Source of the DNA: Hydrogenophilus sp.
GTDB lineage: Bacteria; Pseudomonadota; Gammaproteobacteria; Burkholderiales; Thiobacillaceae
Assembly (NCBI GenBank): GCA_020725195.1
Contig: DYFL01000002.1
Location: 1 to 64,000 of the forward strand
DNA: 64,000 nucleotides
Direction: 5' to 3'
In this document: piece after piece, positions 7,781 through 16,512 of the stretch
Layout: the number at the start of each line of letters is the position of its first letter
Position numbering within the stretch: position 1 is the first letter of the stretch
Made by a program: the position numbers and the translations under genes
Notes under the pieces: generated by a model
Told to the model about the DNA's origin: nothing
Seen by the model: the letters and a program-made list of their open reading frames with translations, nothing else
The model's database searches: none

Positions 7781-10105
7781 TCAGGGACCGACCGCCCGTC
7801 CCCGCCGCGCGCGGTGGCTGCGATAGGCCTCGAGCCTGTCGGCGCCGAGGGTCACGGCCTTGCGCTGGCCCCTGGGCGTGAGGCCCAGCACGGCCAGGGG
7901 CTCGCGGGCGACCTGGACGGAGACCAGGGTCTCCTGGCCGTCGAGGCCGATGAGCTGGACGCCCTTGCCGCCGGCGAGGGTCTTGATCTCCTCCAGGGGC
8001 ATGACCAAGAGCCGCGTGTCGCTCGCCTGGACGGCGATCTCCGTGTCCGCGGTGGTCAGGACGATGGGCGGCAGGATGGCGCCGCCGCCCGGGTTCATGT
8101 AGGCCTTGCCGGCCTTCTGGCGGCTGAGCATGTCGGCGAGCCGGCAGACGAAGCCGTAGCCCAGCGAGGTGGCGAGCAGCACGCGGGTGTCGGGCGGGGC
8201 GGAGAGGACCGCCGCGACCTTGCGCGCGGGCAGGTCGATGAGCGAGGCGATGGGCGCGCCGTCGCCCTTTCCGCCGGGCAGGTCCACGGCGCGCAGGGTG
8301 TAGGCGCGGCCGTCGCCGTCGAGGATGACCACGGGCCATGTGGTGCGCGTCTCGATCACCGCGAACTCGCCGTCGCCGTCCTTCCAGCTGAGGCTCGCGC
8401 GGTCCAGCCCATGGCCCTGGCGGGTGCGGATGAAGCCGTTGCGCGAGTAGAGGAGCGTGACCGGCTCGTCGACGATGGTCTCGACGCGCGAGGCGGTGAC
8501 CTTCTCCGCCGCCTCGATCAGCGTGCGGCGGGGGTCGCCGAAGCGGTCCGCGTCGGCCTGGATCTCCTGGGCCACCAGCGCCCGGCGGGCGGACTCGGAA
8601 TCGAGCAGATGCATCAGCCCCTCGCGCTCCTCGGCCAGGGCCTTGCGCTCGGTCTCGATCCTGATGCCTTCCAAGCGGGCCAACTGGCGCAGGCGGATCT
8701 CGAGAATATCCTCGGCCTGGATCTCGGTGAGCTTGAAGCGGGCCATCAGGTCCTGCTTCGGCTCGTCGGCATTGCGGATGACCTTGATGACCTTGTCGAT
8801 GTTGAGGAAGGCGATCAGGCGCCCGTCCAGGATGTGGATGCGCCGGTCCACCTCGTCGAGCCGGTGCCGCAGCCGCCGCTCCACGGTCACCATGCGGAAG
8901 GCCGCCCACTCCCGGACCAGGGCGGGCAGCCCCTGCTGCGCCGGGCGGCGGTCGCGGCCCAGCACGGTCATGTTGACCGGGCTGTTGCCCTCCAGGCTGG
9001 TGTTGGCCAGGAGGAAGGCCATCATCTCGTCGACGGTGACGTTGCGGCTCTTGGGCTCGATCAAGAGGCGCACCGGGTGCTCGCGGTCGGAGTCGTCGCG
9101 CACCGCGTCGATGAGCGACAGCGCCGCGGCCTTGAGGGTCTGCTGCTCCTGGCTGAGGGTCTTCTTGCCGGCCTTCACCTTGGGGTTGGTGATCTCCTCG
9201 ATCTCCGACAATACCCGGGCGGTGCTGGTACCCGGCGGCAGCTCGGTGACCGCCACCTGCCACTGGCCGCGCGCCAGGGGCTCGACCTCCCAGCGGGCGC
9301 GCACCCGGATGCTGCCGCGGCCGGTGAGGTAGGCCTGGCGGATGTCGGCCTCGCTGGAGATCACCTGGCCGCCGCCGGGGAAGTCCGGGCCGGGCACGAA
9401 GGTGAGGATGGCGGAGTCCGAGGCCAGGGGGTCGAGCACGGCCTGGATCGCGGCCTGGGCGACCTCGTTCAGGTTGTGCGGCAGGATCTCGGTGGCCATG
9501 CCCACGGCGATGCCGGCCGCACCGTTGAGCAGCAGCACGGGCAGCCGCGCCGGCAGCAGCGCCGGCTCCTTGATCGTGCCGTCGTAGTTGTCGCGGAAGT
9601 CCACCGTGCCGCGCTCGATCTCGGAGAGCAGCACCTCCTCGGCGAGCCGGGTCAGGCGGATCTCGGTGTAGCGCATGGCCGCGGCGCCGTCGCCGTCGCG
9701 CGAGCCGAAGTTGCCCTGGCCGTCGATGAGCGGGTAGCGCAGGGTGAACCCCTGGGCCATGCGCACGGCGGCCTCGTAGACGCTGGCGTCGCCGTGGGGG
9801 TGGAACTTGCCGATCACGTCGCCGACGATGCGGGCGGACTTCTTGTGCGGGGCCTCGGCCCGGTTGCCCAGCTCGCGCATGGCGTAGAGGATGCGCCGCT
9901 GCACGGGCTTCTGGCCGTCCTCCACCGAGGGCAGGGCGCGGCCGGTGACCACCGACATCGCATAGGCGAGGTAGGCCCGCTCGGCGAAGTCGTGGATGGG
10001 GATGCTGCCGTCGTCGGGCGCGGCCGGCGGCGCGGGCGGCTCCATGGGCGGCGGGATGTCCACGGTGACCGTGTCGGCGAAGAGGTCGTCGTCTTGCTGG
10101 TTCAT
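7781..10105 (-). CDS. parC: DNA topoisomerase IV subunit A
   Basis: A 774-residue GyrA/ParC-type subunit that cuts and rejoins DNA during chromosome decatenation. The catalytic tyrosine is Y146 in [10 protein letters not shown]. The quinolone-region motif [17 protein letters not shown] lies around 102-118. The C-terminal domain is short compared with GyrA, and no GyrA-box was found, which together with the neighbouring parE favours ParC. The N-terminus has a short Pro-rich segment (18-30). It is separated from parE by 190 bp that contain a palindromic repeat. Confidence 0.92.
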   Translation of the reverse strand: MNQQDDDLFADTVTVDIPPPMEPPAPPAAPDDGSIPIHDFAERAYLAYAMSVVTGRALPSVEDGQKPVQRRILYAMRELGNRAEAPHKKSARIVGDVIGKFHPHGDASVYEAAVRMAQGFTLRYPLIDGQGNFGSRDGDGAAAMRYTEIRLTRLAEEVLLSEIERGTVDFRDNYDGTIKEPALLPARLPVLLLNGAAGIAVGMATEILPHNLNEVAQAAIQAVLDPLASDSAILTFVPGPDFPGGGQVISSEADIRQAYLTGRGSIRVRARWEVEPLARGQWQVAVTELPPGTSTARVLSEIEEITNPKVKAGKKTLSQEQQTLKAAALSLIDAVRDDSDREHPVRLLIEPKSRNVTVDEMMAFLLANTSLEGNSPVNMTVLGRDRRPAQQGLPALVREWAAFRMVTVERRLRHRLDEVDRRIHILDGRLIAFLNIDKVIKVIRNADEPKQDLMARFKLTEIQAEDILEIRLRQLARLEGIRIETERKALAEEREGLMHLLDSESARRALVAQEIQADADRFGDPRRTLIEAAEKVTASRVETIVDEPVTLLYSRNGFIRTRQGHGLDRASLSWKDGDGEFAVIETRTTWPVVILDGDGRAYTLRAVDLPGGKGDGAPIASLIDLPARKVAAVLSAPPDTRVLLATSLGYGFVCRLADMLSRQKAGKAYMNPGGGAILPPIVLTTADTEIAVQASDTRLLVMPLEEIKTLAGGKGVQLIGLDGQETLVSVQVAREPLAVLGLTPRGQRKAVTLGADRLEAYRSHRARRGRAVGP

Positions 10106-10162
10106 CTAAAAAGCCTCAATCGGACTAGCCGAATTCAACGTATCGCAGGTAACCATGCGCCA

Positions 10163-10265
10163 TTCCCTCACCCCTGCCCCTCTCCCGGAGGGAGAGGGGG
10201 GGTATGGACGCCTCTCCCCTCGGGAGAGGCCGACGCGAAGCGGCGGGTGAGGGTCAGCGAGCGCG
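10163..10265. repeat. Dispersed GC-rich palindromic repeat in the parE-parC gap
   Basis: It holds CCCTCACCCC, a CCCCTCTCCC-GGA-GGGAGAGGGG stem (about 10174-10199), a second CTCTCCC-CTC-GGGAGAG stem (about 10211-10228) and GGTGAGGGTCAGCGAGCG. It belongs to the family seen at 2851, 7739, 27970, 38685 and 61190. Confidence 0.7.
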
Positions 10266-10295
10266 GAGCGCTCGTTCCAACCACAGGATTGAGCC

Positions 10296-12242
10296 TCACG
10301 CATCCACCTCCGCCAGGTCGCCCTTGGCCTCCATCCAGGCCCGGCGTTCGCCCGCCGCACCCTTGCCCATGAGCATCGCGAACAGGCCCTCCACCGCGGC
10401 GCGGTCGGCCGGCAGGGCGACGCGCAGGAAGCGCCGGGTGTCCGGGTGCATGGTGGTCTCGCGGAGCTGCTCCGGGTTCATCTCGCCCAGGCCCTTGAAG
10501 CGGCCGACGTGGAGCTTGGCCTCGGGGATGCCCTCGTCGGCGAGCTGGGCGAGCATCTCGTCGCGCTCGGCCTCGTCCAGGGCGTAGAGCCTGCGCTCGG
10601 GCCGGCCCTTGTGGGCGGCGACCTTGATGCCGTAGAGCGGCGGCTGGGCGATGTGGACGTGGCCGCGCTCGACGAGCTTCGGGAAATGCCGCAGGAACAG
10701 GGTCAGCAGCAGGGTCTGGATGTGCGAGCCGTCGACGTCGGCATCCGACATGATGGCCACGGTGTGGTAGCGCAGGCCGTCGAGCACGCGGTCCGGGGCG
10801 TCGGCGTCGTGGGCGTCGATGCCGAGCGCCACGGCGATGTCGTGCACCTCGTTGTTGCCGAAGATGGCCTGGCGGTCCACCTCCCAGGTGTTGAGCACCT
10901 TGCCGCGCAGGGGCAGGATGGCCTGGGTCTCGCGGTCGCGGCCCTGCTTGGCGGAACCGCCGGCGGAGTCGCCCTCGACCAGGAAGAGCTCGGCGCGCGC
11001 CGGGTCCGAGGTCTCGCAGTCGGTGAGCTTGCCGGGCAGCACGGCCACGCCGGAGGACTTCTTCTTCTCGAACACCTTGCCGGCCTTGGCGCGCGAGACG
11101 GCGGAGCGGATCGCCATCTCCGCGATTCTTTTGGCCGCCTCGACGTGCGTGTTGAGCCAGGCGTCGAGCGGGTCCTTCACGCGCGAGGCCACGAGCTTGA
11201 GCGTCTCGCGGTTGTTGAGCTTGTCCTTGGTCTGGCCCTGGAAGCGCGGCTCCCTCACCTTGGCCGAGAGGACGTAGCGGCAGCTCCGCCAGACGTCCTC
11301 GGCCTGCAGGGTGATCTTGGCCGGCAAGAGGCCGTGGTGGGCGGCGAACTCCTTCACCGACTCGAACACCCCGGCCCGCAGCCCCGCCTCGTGGGTGCCG
11401 CCCAGCGGCGTGGGGATGAGGTTGACGAAGGACTCGCCGTCGCCGCCCGCCTCGCACCAGGCCAGCGCCCAGGCCGCGCCCTCGCCGTCGGCATAGGTCT
11501 CGTCGCCGCCCTGGATGTAGCGCTCGCCCGAGAAGACCGGGCTCGCGAAGCCCTCCGCCGGCAGGCGCTCCTTGAGGTAGCCCGCCAGGCCTTCGGGGTA
11601 GTGCCACTCCTGGCGCTCGCCGGTCTCTTCATCGATTAGCGTGAAGCGCACCCCGGGCAGCATGGCGGAGCGGGCCTCGAGCAGGTGCTGGATCTCGGCC
11701 TTCCTCACCTTGGGGCTGTAGAAGTAGCGGGCATCCGGCCAGGCGCGCACCCGGGTGCCGGTGTCCTTCTTGGCGACCGTGCCCACGACCTTCAGGGGCT
11801 CGGCCACCGCGCCCTGCGCGAAGACGATCTGGTGGCGCTGGCCGCCGCGCCTGACCTCCACCTCCAGCCGCGAGGCGAGCGCGTTGGTCACGGTCACCCC
11901 GATGCCGTGGAGCCCCCCCGCGATCTTGTAGGAGCCGCCGTCGAACTTGCCGCCGGAATGGGGCACGGTGAAGATCACCTGCACCGCCGGCACGCCCTCG
12001 GTGGGGTGGATGTCCACCGGGATGCCGCGGCCGTCGTCCTCCACGCTCGCCGAGCCATCGCGGTGCAGCGTGACCTCGATGTGCGTGGCAAAGCCGTTCT
12101 GCGCCTCGTCCGAGGCGTTGTCGATCACCTCCTGGATGGCGTGGGTGGGCGACTCGGTCCGGGTGTACATGTCCGGACGCTTCTGGATGGGCTCGAGTCC
12201 CTTCAGGACGGCGATCGAGGAGGCATCGTAGCTCTTGGGCAT
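10296..12242 (-). CDS. parE: DNA topoisomerase IV subunit B
   Basis: A 648-residue ATPase subunit of topoisomerase IV. The GHKL ATP-binding domain shows EVIDNASDEA and DDGRGIP. The TOPRIM domain shows LVEGDSAGGSAKQGRDR, ILPLRGKVLN and SDADVDGSHI. The length matches ParE rather than the longer GyrB. It is transcribed toward parC. The 203-bp divergent gap (12243-12445) must hold its promoter, but I see no convincing -35/-10 pair there. Confidence 0.93.
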   Translation of the reverse strand: MPKSYDASSIAVLKGLEPIQKRPDMYTRTESPTHAIQEVIDNASDEAQNGFATHIEVTLHRDGSASVEDDGRGIPVDIHPTEGVPAVQVIFTVPHSGGKFDGGSYKIAGGLHGIGVTVTNALASRLEVEVRRGGQRHQIVFAQGAVAEPLKVVGTVAKKDTGTRVRAWPDARYFYSPKVRKAEIQHLLEARSAMLPGVRFTLIDEETGERQEWHYPEGLAGYLKERLPAEGFASPVFSGERYIQGGDETYADGEGAAWALAWCEAGGDGESFVNLIPTPLGGTHEAGLRAGVFESVKEFAAHHGLLPAKITLQAEDVWRSCRYVLSAKVREPRFQGQTKDKLNNRETLKLVASRVKDPLDAWLNTHVEAAKRIAEMAIRSAVSRAKAGKVFEKKKSSGVAVLPGKLTDCETSDPARAELFLVEGDSAGGSAKQGRDRETQAILPLRGKVLNTWEVDRQAIFGNNEVHDIAVALGIDAHDADAPDRVLDGLRYHTVAIMSDADVDGSHIQTLLLTLFLRHFPKLVERGHVHIAQPPLYGIKVAAHKGRPERRLYALDEAERDEMLAQLADEGIPEAKLHVGRFKGLGEMNPEQLRETTMHPDTRRFLRVALPADRAAVEGLFAMLMGKGAAGERRAWMEAKGDLAEVDA

Positions 12243-12445
12243 CTTGGCGATCCGTGGTTCGGGGTTGGCCCGCCTCCGGCGGCCGGCCAGGGCACATTCT
12301 ACAGGGGGAAGCCCCGCCGGGATGTCCGCCCGTATCGCGCCGGGCGCAGAAGCCGCGCTCCCGGGGCCCTGCGGCAGGCCCCGAGGCCGCCACCGCTTCC
12401 CCGCGGCTATGCTGAACGTAACGAACCCCTGACAGAGGCGCGCGC

Positions 12446-12685
12446 ATGGCCTTCCTGATCGTGGCGGATTGCCGCCCGGGCCCCGGCGGCGTGTCCACGC
12501 CCCATACCCTGCATCTCGGGCGGACGCGGGTGGCGCTGAAGGCGCTCCTGGACAGCTGGCTCGGGGCCGACCACCACTACTTCAAGCTCCTGGGCGAGGA
12601 CGGCGCCACCTGGATCGTGCGCCACGACCTGACAGAAGACCGCTGGGAGCTCACCTTCTACGACAGCGGCCAGAGGCCCGGCTGA
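12446..12685 (+). CDS. Small uncharacterised protein (79 aa)
   Basis: I do not recognise a family. It reads as a compact mixed alpha/beta domain with several Trp and Tyr residues and no signal peptide or membrane segment. Its stop codon TGA is followed immediately by the ATG of the hydrolase gene, so the two are translationally coupled. Codon use resembles its neighbours, which supports it being real. Confidence 0.6.
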   Translation: MAFLIVADCRPGPGGVSTPHTLHLGRTRVALKALLDSWLGADHHYFKLLGEDGATWIVRHDLTEDRWELTFYDSGQRPG

Positions 12686-13696
12686 ATGATCGGCCGGGCC
12701 TGCTCCTTCCTGCTGCTCCTGGCGCTCCTGGCCGGCTGCGCCACGCCCCAGGTGCAGCCGCGCGGCGAGCGGCCCACCGCCCCGCGCCTGGAGGCCGGCC
12801 GCGTCGTCACCGCCGACGGCGCGGCGCTGCCCCTGAGCGTCTGGCGGCCCGAGGGCGGGCCGCGCGCGGTGGTGCTCGCCCTGCACGGCTTCAACGACTA
12901 CCGGCGCGCCTTCGACGCGGTGGGCGCCCACCTCGCCGCCCGCGGCTTCGTCACCTACGCCTACGACCAGCGCGGCTTCGGCGCCACCGCCCACCGCGGC
13001 GTCTGGCCCGGGGTGGAGGTGCTCGTGGACGACGCCGGCACGGCGGCCGCGCTGCTGCACAGGCAGCACCCCGGCCGGCCGGTCTTTCTCTTGGGCGAGA
13101 GCATGGGCGGCGCGGTGGCCATGAGCCTGCTGGCCGACACGCCCGGGGCGGCCGACGGCGCGGTGCTGGTGGCCCCGGCGGTGTGGGGCCGCTCGACCAT
13201 GAACCCGCTGCAGCGCGCCGCGCTGTGGCTCGCGGCGCACACCTTCCCCGGCATGCGGCTCAGCGCCCGCGGGCTGGACATCACCCCCTCCGACAACCAG
13301 CCCATGCTGCAGGCCCTGCGCGCCGACCCCCTGGTGCTCAAGGACGCGCGGGCCGACGCCCTGTGGGGCATGGCCAACCTGATGGACCGCGCGCTCGCCG
13401 CCGCGCCGGGGCTCGGCACCCCCACCCTGGTCCTCTACGGCGCGCGCGACGAGATCATCCCCAGGGCCCCCACCTGCCGCATGCTCGCCGACCTGCCCGC
13501 CCAGGCCCGGGTCGCCGTCTATCCCGACGGCTACCACATGCTCACCCGCGACCTCGGCTCCGAAACGGTGCTCAAGGACCTGGCCGCCTGGCTCGCCGAC
13601 CCCGCCGCCCCCCTGCCCTCCGGGCACGATGCCCAGGGGCGGGCGGCGCTGTGCGGCCAGGACGAACCGGAAACCAAATCCCGCGCCGGCGGCTAG
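12686..13696 (+). CDS. Alpha/beta-hydrolase lipoprotein (monoacylglycerol-lipase-like)
   Basis: A 336-residue serine hydrolase with a lipoprotein signal peptide (lipobox LLAGC, Cys near residue 18). The nucleophile elbow is GESMGG, the acid is probably the Asp in YGARDEIIP, and the histidine is in DGYHMLTRD. The HGFNDYRRAF segment forms the oxyanion region. The fold and motif spacing match the serine aminopeptidase S33 / lysophospholipase (PldB-like) group. It is probably anchored in the outer or inner membrane facing the periplasm. The substrate is unknown; a monoacylglycerol or lysophospholipid is the usual expectation. Confidence 0.82.
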   Translation: MIGRACSFLLLLALLAGCATPQVQPRGERPTAPRLEAGRVVTADGAALPLSVWRPEGGPRAVVLALHGFNDYRRAFDAVGAHLAARGFVTYAYDQRGFGATAHRGVWPGVEVLVDDAGTAAALLHRQHPGRPVFLLGESMGGAVAMSLLADTPGAADGAVLVAPAVWGRSTMNPLQRAALWLAAHTFPGMRLSARGLDITPSDNQPMLQALRADPLVLKDARADALWGMANLMDRALAAAPGLGTPTLVLYGARDEIIPRAPTCRMLADLPAQARVAVYPDGYHMLTRDLGSETVLKDLAAWLADPAAPLPSGHDAQGRAALCGQDEPETKSRAGG

Positions 13697-13800
13697 TGCC
13701 GGGCTTCGAGCTTCATCGATTTGCGCAGGCGCCCGCTTCAATCCCCTCTTCCCTTGGGGGATAACCAACGACTTGGCGGCCTTGCCGCCTAGTCGGATGG

Positions 13801-14037
13801 CTAGTACGCCAACCCATAAGTTCCGCTATGTTCGACACGCCCCGCATCGCCGATTGCTTTGTGGTTACGGCCGCCGCCTCGCGGCTTAACCTGCCTGGCA
13901 GGCAGGTTAGCCTGCACCGAAACTGCGTTTTCGCTCATCCTCGCCATAGCTACGGCTATGGCTGCGGTTCGCTTCGCGCACTCGGCGCGCAGATGCGCGT
14001 CTCGGCATGTACGCAAACTTGTGGGTCGGCGCACTAG
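13801..14037. mobile_element. MITE-like element, copy A (237 bp)
   Basis: About 98% identical to 54444-54680. Both ends are CTAG, and the terminal inverted repeats begin CTAGTACGCCAACCC (22 bp; the right end of this copy has three mismatches). Inside are a palindrome with 10-bp arms (13887-13909) and a second dyad, GCCATAGC-TACG-GCTATGGC. It has no coding capacity for a transposase. CTAG ends with a TA duplication are typical of IS630/Tc1-mariner targets, so a non-autonomous IS630-type element is likely. The rest of the 429-bp gap around it (13697-14125) holds only short GC dyads. Confidence 0.85.
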
Positions 14038-14125
14038 TAGTTCCATCAGAGGGCTAGGGGGTGATGGCGAAGCCATGCACAACCAGGCTTCGAGACAACA
14101 CATCGCAGATGTGAAGGAGGCCACC

Positions 14126-15394
14126 ATGCCCGACCCGCACGCCCAGGAAGCCCTCGCCCTCATGACCGCCTTCGCGGAGCGCACCGGGCTCACCTCCGAT
14201 CGCCCGCGGCAGCGCTACCTTTGGACCGACGCCTTCGCGGTGTGCAACCTCCTCGGCCTGGCGCGCTCGACCGGCGAGGCATGCTACACGGCGCTCGCCC
14301 TGCAGCTCATCGACCAGGTCCACCACACCCTCGGCCGGCATCGCGAAGACGATGCGCGCAGCGGCTGGATCAGCGGGCTCACTGATGCCGAGGGCGAGGC
14401 CCACCCCACCCGCGGCGGGTTGCGCATCGGCAAGGCCCTGCCCGAGCGCGGGCCCGATGAGCCCTACGACGAGGCGCTCGAATGGGACCGCGACGGCCAG
14501 TACTTCCACTACCTGGCCAAGTGGATGCACGCCCTCGACCAGGCGGCGCGCGCGACGGGACGGCCGCAGCTCAACCTCTGGGCGCGCGAGCTCGCCCAGA
14601 GCGCGCAGCATGCCTTCACCTACCAGCCCGCCGGCGAGACCGCCCCGCGCATGGTCTGGAAGATGAGCATTGACCTCCAGCGCCCCCTCGTGCCCTCCAT
14701 GGGCCAGCACGACCCGCTGGACGGCTACATCGCCTGCCTTGAGCTCCGCGCCACGGCGGCCGCACTGGCGGGCGCGGCGGAAGGCCCCGACCTCACAGCC
14801 GAGACCCGCCGCTACGCCGAGATGATCGAAGGCGGCGAATGGGCCACCGCCGACCCCCTGGGCATCGGCGGCCTGCTCAGCGACGCCTACCGCGTCGAAC
14901 AACTCATGCAGCGATGCGCACCCACTCACCCGTCACCCCGGCGGAGCGTGGTTGTTGCCGCTACAGCGGCCTTACAACCACGGCCTGTCCCTTGCGGGCG
15001 AAAGCCGGGGTCCAGGCCTTATGGAGAACTGCTCGAAACCCTGCTCGCCTCCGCCTTTACGGGGCTGCGCCACTATGCCCAAAGCGGCGAGCTACAACTG
15101 CCGGCCGAATACCGGCTGGCCTTCCGGGAGCTGGGCCTGGCGATCGGGCTGCATACCGTCGAGCGCATGCGGCAGGCGGCGGAGATGGGACAGGCGTCAT
15201 TCAGTCCCGAGGCGCAGACGCTCCTTCAGGCGCTGCTGCGCCATGTGCCTGTCGGCCGGGCCATCGAGTCCTTCTGGCTCGACCCCGGGCATCGGCGTGC
15301 CAGCACCTGGGCCGAGCACCGCGACATCAACGAGGTGATGCTGGCGACGAGCCTTGCACCCGAAGGCTTCCTCGTCCTGTTCGATGGGACATGA
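14126..15394 (+). CDS. Uncharacterised protein with helical-barrel-like sequence and an internal repeat insertion
   Basis: A 422-residue protein. I chose the ATG at 14126 because AAGGAGG stands 5 bp upstream (14114-14120). The sequence is helical with repeated Trp/Tyr/His segments (WARELAQSAQHAF, GQYFHYLAKW, SMGQHDPLDGY). That is reminiscent of (alpha/alpha)6-barrel enzymes, but I cannot name a family. Residues about 269-298 are encoded by an intergenic-type palindromic repeat (14931-15020) that keeps the frame, so the protein carries a Pro/Arg-rich insert. A fragment of a paralogue lies downstream at 16155-16226. The gene starts 88 bp after MITE copy A. Confidence 0.6.
   Translation: MPDPHAQEALALMTAFAERTGLTSDRPRQRYLWTDAFAVCNLLGLARSTGEACYTALALQLIDQVHHTLGRHREDDARSGWISGLTDAEGEAHPTRGGLRIGKALPERGPDEPYDEALEWDRDGQYFHYLAKWMHALDQAARATGRPQLNLWARELAQSAQHAFTYQPAGETAPRMVWKMSIDLQRPLVPSMGQHDPLDGYIACLELRATAAALAGAAEGPDLTAETRRYAEMIEGGEWATADPLGIGGLLSDAYRVEQLMQRCAPTHPSPRRSVVVAATAALQPRPVPCGRKPGSRPYGELLETLLASAFTGLRHYAQSGELQLPAEYRLAFRELGLAIGLHTVERMRQAAEMGQASFSPEAQTLLQALLRHVPVGRAIESFWLDPGHRRASTWAEHRDINEVMLATSLAPEGFLVLFDGT
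14931..15020. repeat. Palindromic repeat inserted in frame in the 14126-15394 gene
   Basis: The ends CACCCCGGC and GCCGGGGTCCAGG resemble the common 'CCCCGGCGAAAGCCGGGGTCCAGG' intergenic repeat. An inner pair GTGGTTGT / ACAACCAC (14948-14955, 14974-14981) forms a second stem. It is translated as a low-complexity segment that interrupts otherwise regular helical protein sequence. Confidence 0.65.
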
Positions 15395-15517
15395 CCATCC
15401 GGCCCCTCCCGCGCCGCCTGCCCTTCCGAAACATCGCAGGGGCATCAAAACCGAGCCGGCGCAGCGAGGCGACCAAGACGCGGAGGCAGGACCCGCCTTG
15501 TCTGCATGCTACCGATG

Positions 15518-15546
15518 TTGACAAATGTATAGTCACGCTATACATA
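15518..15546 (+). promoter_or_regulatory. higBA promoter with overlapping operator palindrome
   Basis: TTGACA at 15518-15523 and TACATA at 15541-15546 are 17 bp apart. A perfect inverted repeat TGTATAG-TCACG-CTATACA (15526-15544) fills the spacer and -10 region. It lies just before the higB ATG (15552), the place where an HigA-type antitoxin binds to repress its own operon. Confidence 0.75.
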
Positions 15547-15551
15547 GAGTC

Positions 15552-15830
15552 ATGATCAGATCCTTCCGGCACAAGGGCATCGAGGCTTTCTTCCGGACCG
15601 GCAGCAAGGCCGGGATCCAGCCGCTGCATGCCAAGCGGCTCAGGCTGCAACTGGCCAGGCTGGACACCGCCAAGACGCCCGAGGACATGAACCTCCCGGG
15701 GTGGAAATGCCATGCGTTGACCGGAGACCTCGACGGCCATCGGGCGGTCTGGGTGGACAAGAACTGGCGCCTGACCTTCGCCTTCGAGGGGGAAGAAGCG
15801 GTACTGGTCGATTATCAGGATTACCACTGA
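15552..15830 (+). CDS. higB: HigB-like toxin (RelE/HigB superfamily mRNA interferase)
   Basis: A 92-residue protein typical of the plasmid-maintenance HigB family: start MIRSFRHKGIEAFF, core GSKAGIQPLHAKRLRLQL, NLPGW, and the end WRLTFAFEGEEAVLVDYQDYH. Such toxins cut mRNA on the ribosome. I use the ATG at 15552 rather than a longer frame beginning at 15525, because the longer start lies inside the operator. It is followed 9 bp later by higA, the toxin-first order of the HigBA class. Confidence 0.88.
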   Translation: MIRSFRHKGIEAFFRTGSKAGIQPLHAKRLRLQLARLDTAKTPEDMNLPGWKCHALTGDLDGHRAVWVDKNWRLTFAFEGEEAVLVDYQDYH

Positions 15831-15839
15831 GGACTACAG

Positions 15840-16139
15840 ATGAGCAGGATGCACAACCCTCCCCACCCGGGCGAAGTCCTTCGGGATGGGGTGTTTGCCG
15901 ATACCGGCATCACGGTGACGGAGTTTGCCAGGCGCATCGGGGTGACCCGTGTCGCGCTTTCCAGGGTGCTGAACGGCAAAGCGGGCATCAGTGCCGACAT
16001 GGCCGTCAGGCTGGCTGCCGCCTTGGGCGGCAGCGCCGAATCCTGGCTGCACATGCAGGCGAACCATGACCTGTGGCAGGCCGAGAAGGCGCTGAAGCGG
16101 GAAGTGGCGAAAATCGAGCGGCTGGAAATGGCGGCGTAA
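15840..16139 (+). CDS. higA: HigA-like antitoxin (XRE-family HTH)
   Basis: A 99-residue antitoxin. The opening HNPPHPGEVLRDGV and the HTH (TVTEFARRIGVTRVALSRVLNGKAGIS) are standard for HigA. The C-terminal helix is probably used for toxin contact and dimerisation. The last residues run into a Lys/Glu-rich helix. It should neutralise HigB and repress the operon through the palindrome at 15526-15544. Confidence 0.88.
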   Translation: MSRMHNPPHPGEVLRDGVFADTGITVTEFARRIGVTRVALSRVLNGKAGISADMAVRLAAALGGSAESWLHMQANHDLWQAEKALKREVAKIERLEMAA

Positions 16140-16154
16140 GCGTCAATCGCTCAC

Positions 16155-16226
16155 AGCCCAACCGCTGGGCGCGTGAGATCGCCCAGAGCGCCCGGCACGC
16201 CTTCACCGGACAGCCAGTCGGCGATG
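16155..16226 (+). pseudogene. Decayed fragment of a paralogue of the 14126-15394 gene
   Basis: About 72 bp align with 14572-14643 at roughly 80% identity. Conceptual translation NRWAREIAQSARHAFTGQP matches NLWARELAQSAQHAFTYQP. Sequence on both sides is unrelated; the right side runs into GGTGTCTGACCCC and the REP region of the transposase. This shows a second gene copy was largely deleted here. Confidence 0.7.
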
Positions 16227-16282
16227 GGAAAGGGTGTCTGACCCCATTTTACAGACCCATTTTATTCATTTTATTCATAAAC

Positions 16283-16512
16283 GATCTGCCTGCCGGGGAG
16301 CGTGGGACATGATCTGCCGTGGGTCATGCGGCGGATAACGCCTTCGGCTCATCCGCTTACGCGTGCTTCGAAGCGATGGCGATCTACGAGGCTTCAAGGG
16401 AGGCTGTCGCCGGGGCCATAGAAGCGCCAGCACGCGTAGGGCGGAAAAGCGCAGCGCCTTCCGCCGAATGAAGTATGGATCATCACGCACCCCGCTCTCC
16501 AGCGGGCAGATC
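16283..16512. repeat. REP/palindrome cluster downstream of the transposase gene
   Basis: It contains an inverted pair ACGATCTGCCTGCCGGGGAG (from 16281) and its near complement ending at 16514 (19 of 22 positions). It also holds a 36-bp block at 16435-16470 that is exactly repeated inverted at 17043-17078 on the other side of the transposase gene. Such palindromes are the expected substrates of a REP-associated transposase. Confidence 0.75.

Noticed and set aside
7754-10372. Open frame of 872 codons on the plus strand opposite parC
   Set aside because: It is the antisense shadow of parC in GC-rich DNA; it is rich in Gly/Ala/Arg/His and has no recognisable motif.
16073-16312. 79-codon frame overlapping the end of higA
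   Set aside because: It is a chance run over higA in another frame, the decayed paralogue fragment and REP sequence. Only the 72-bp similarity is meaningful.
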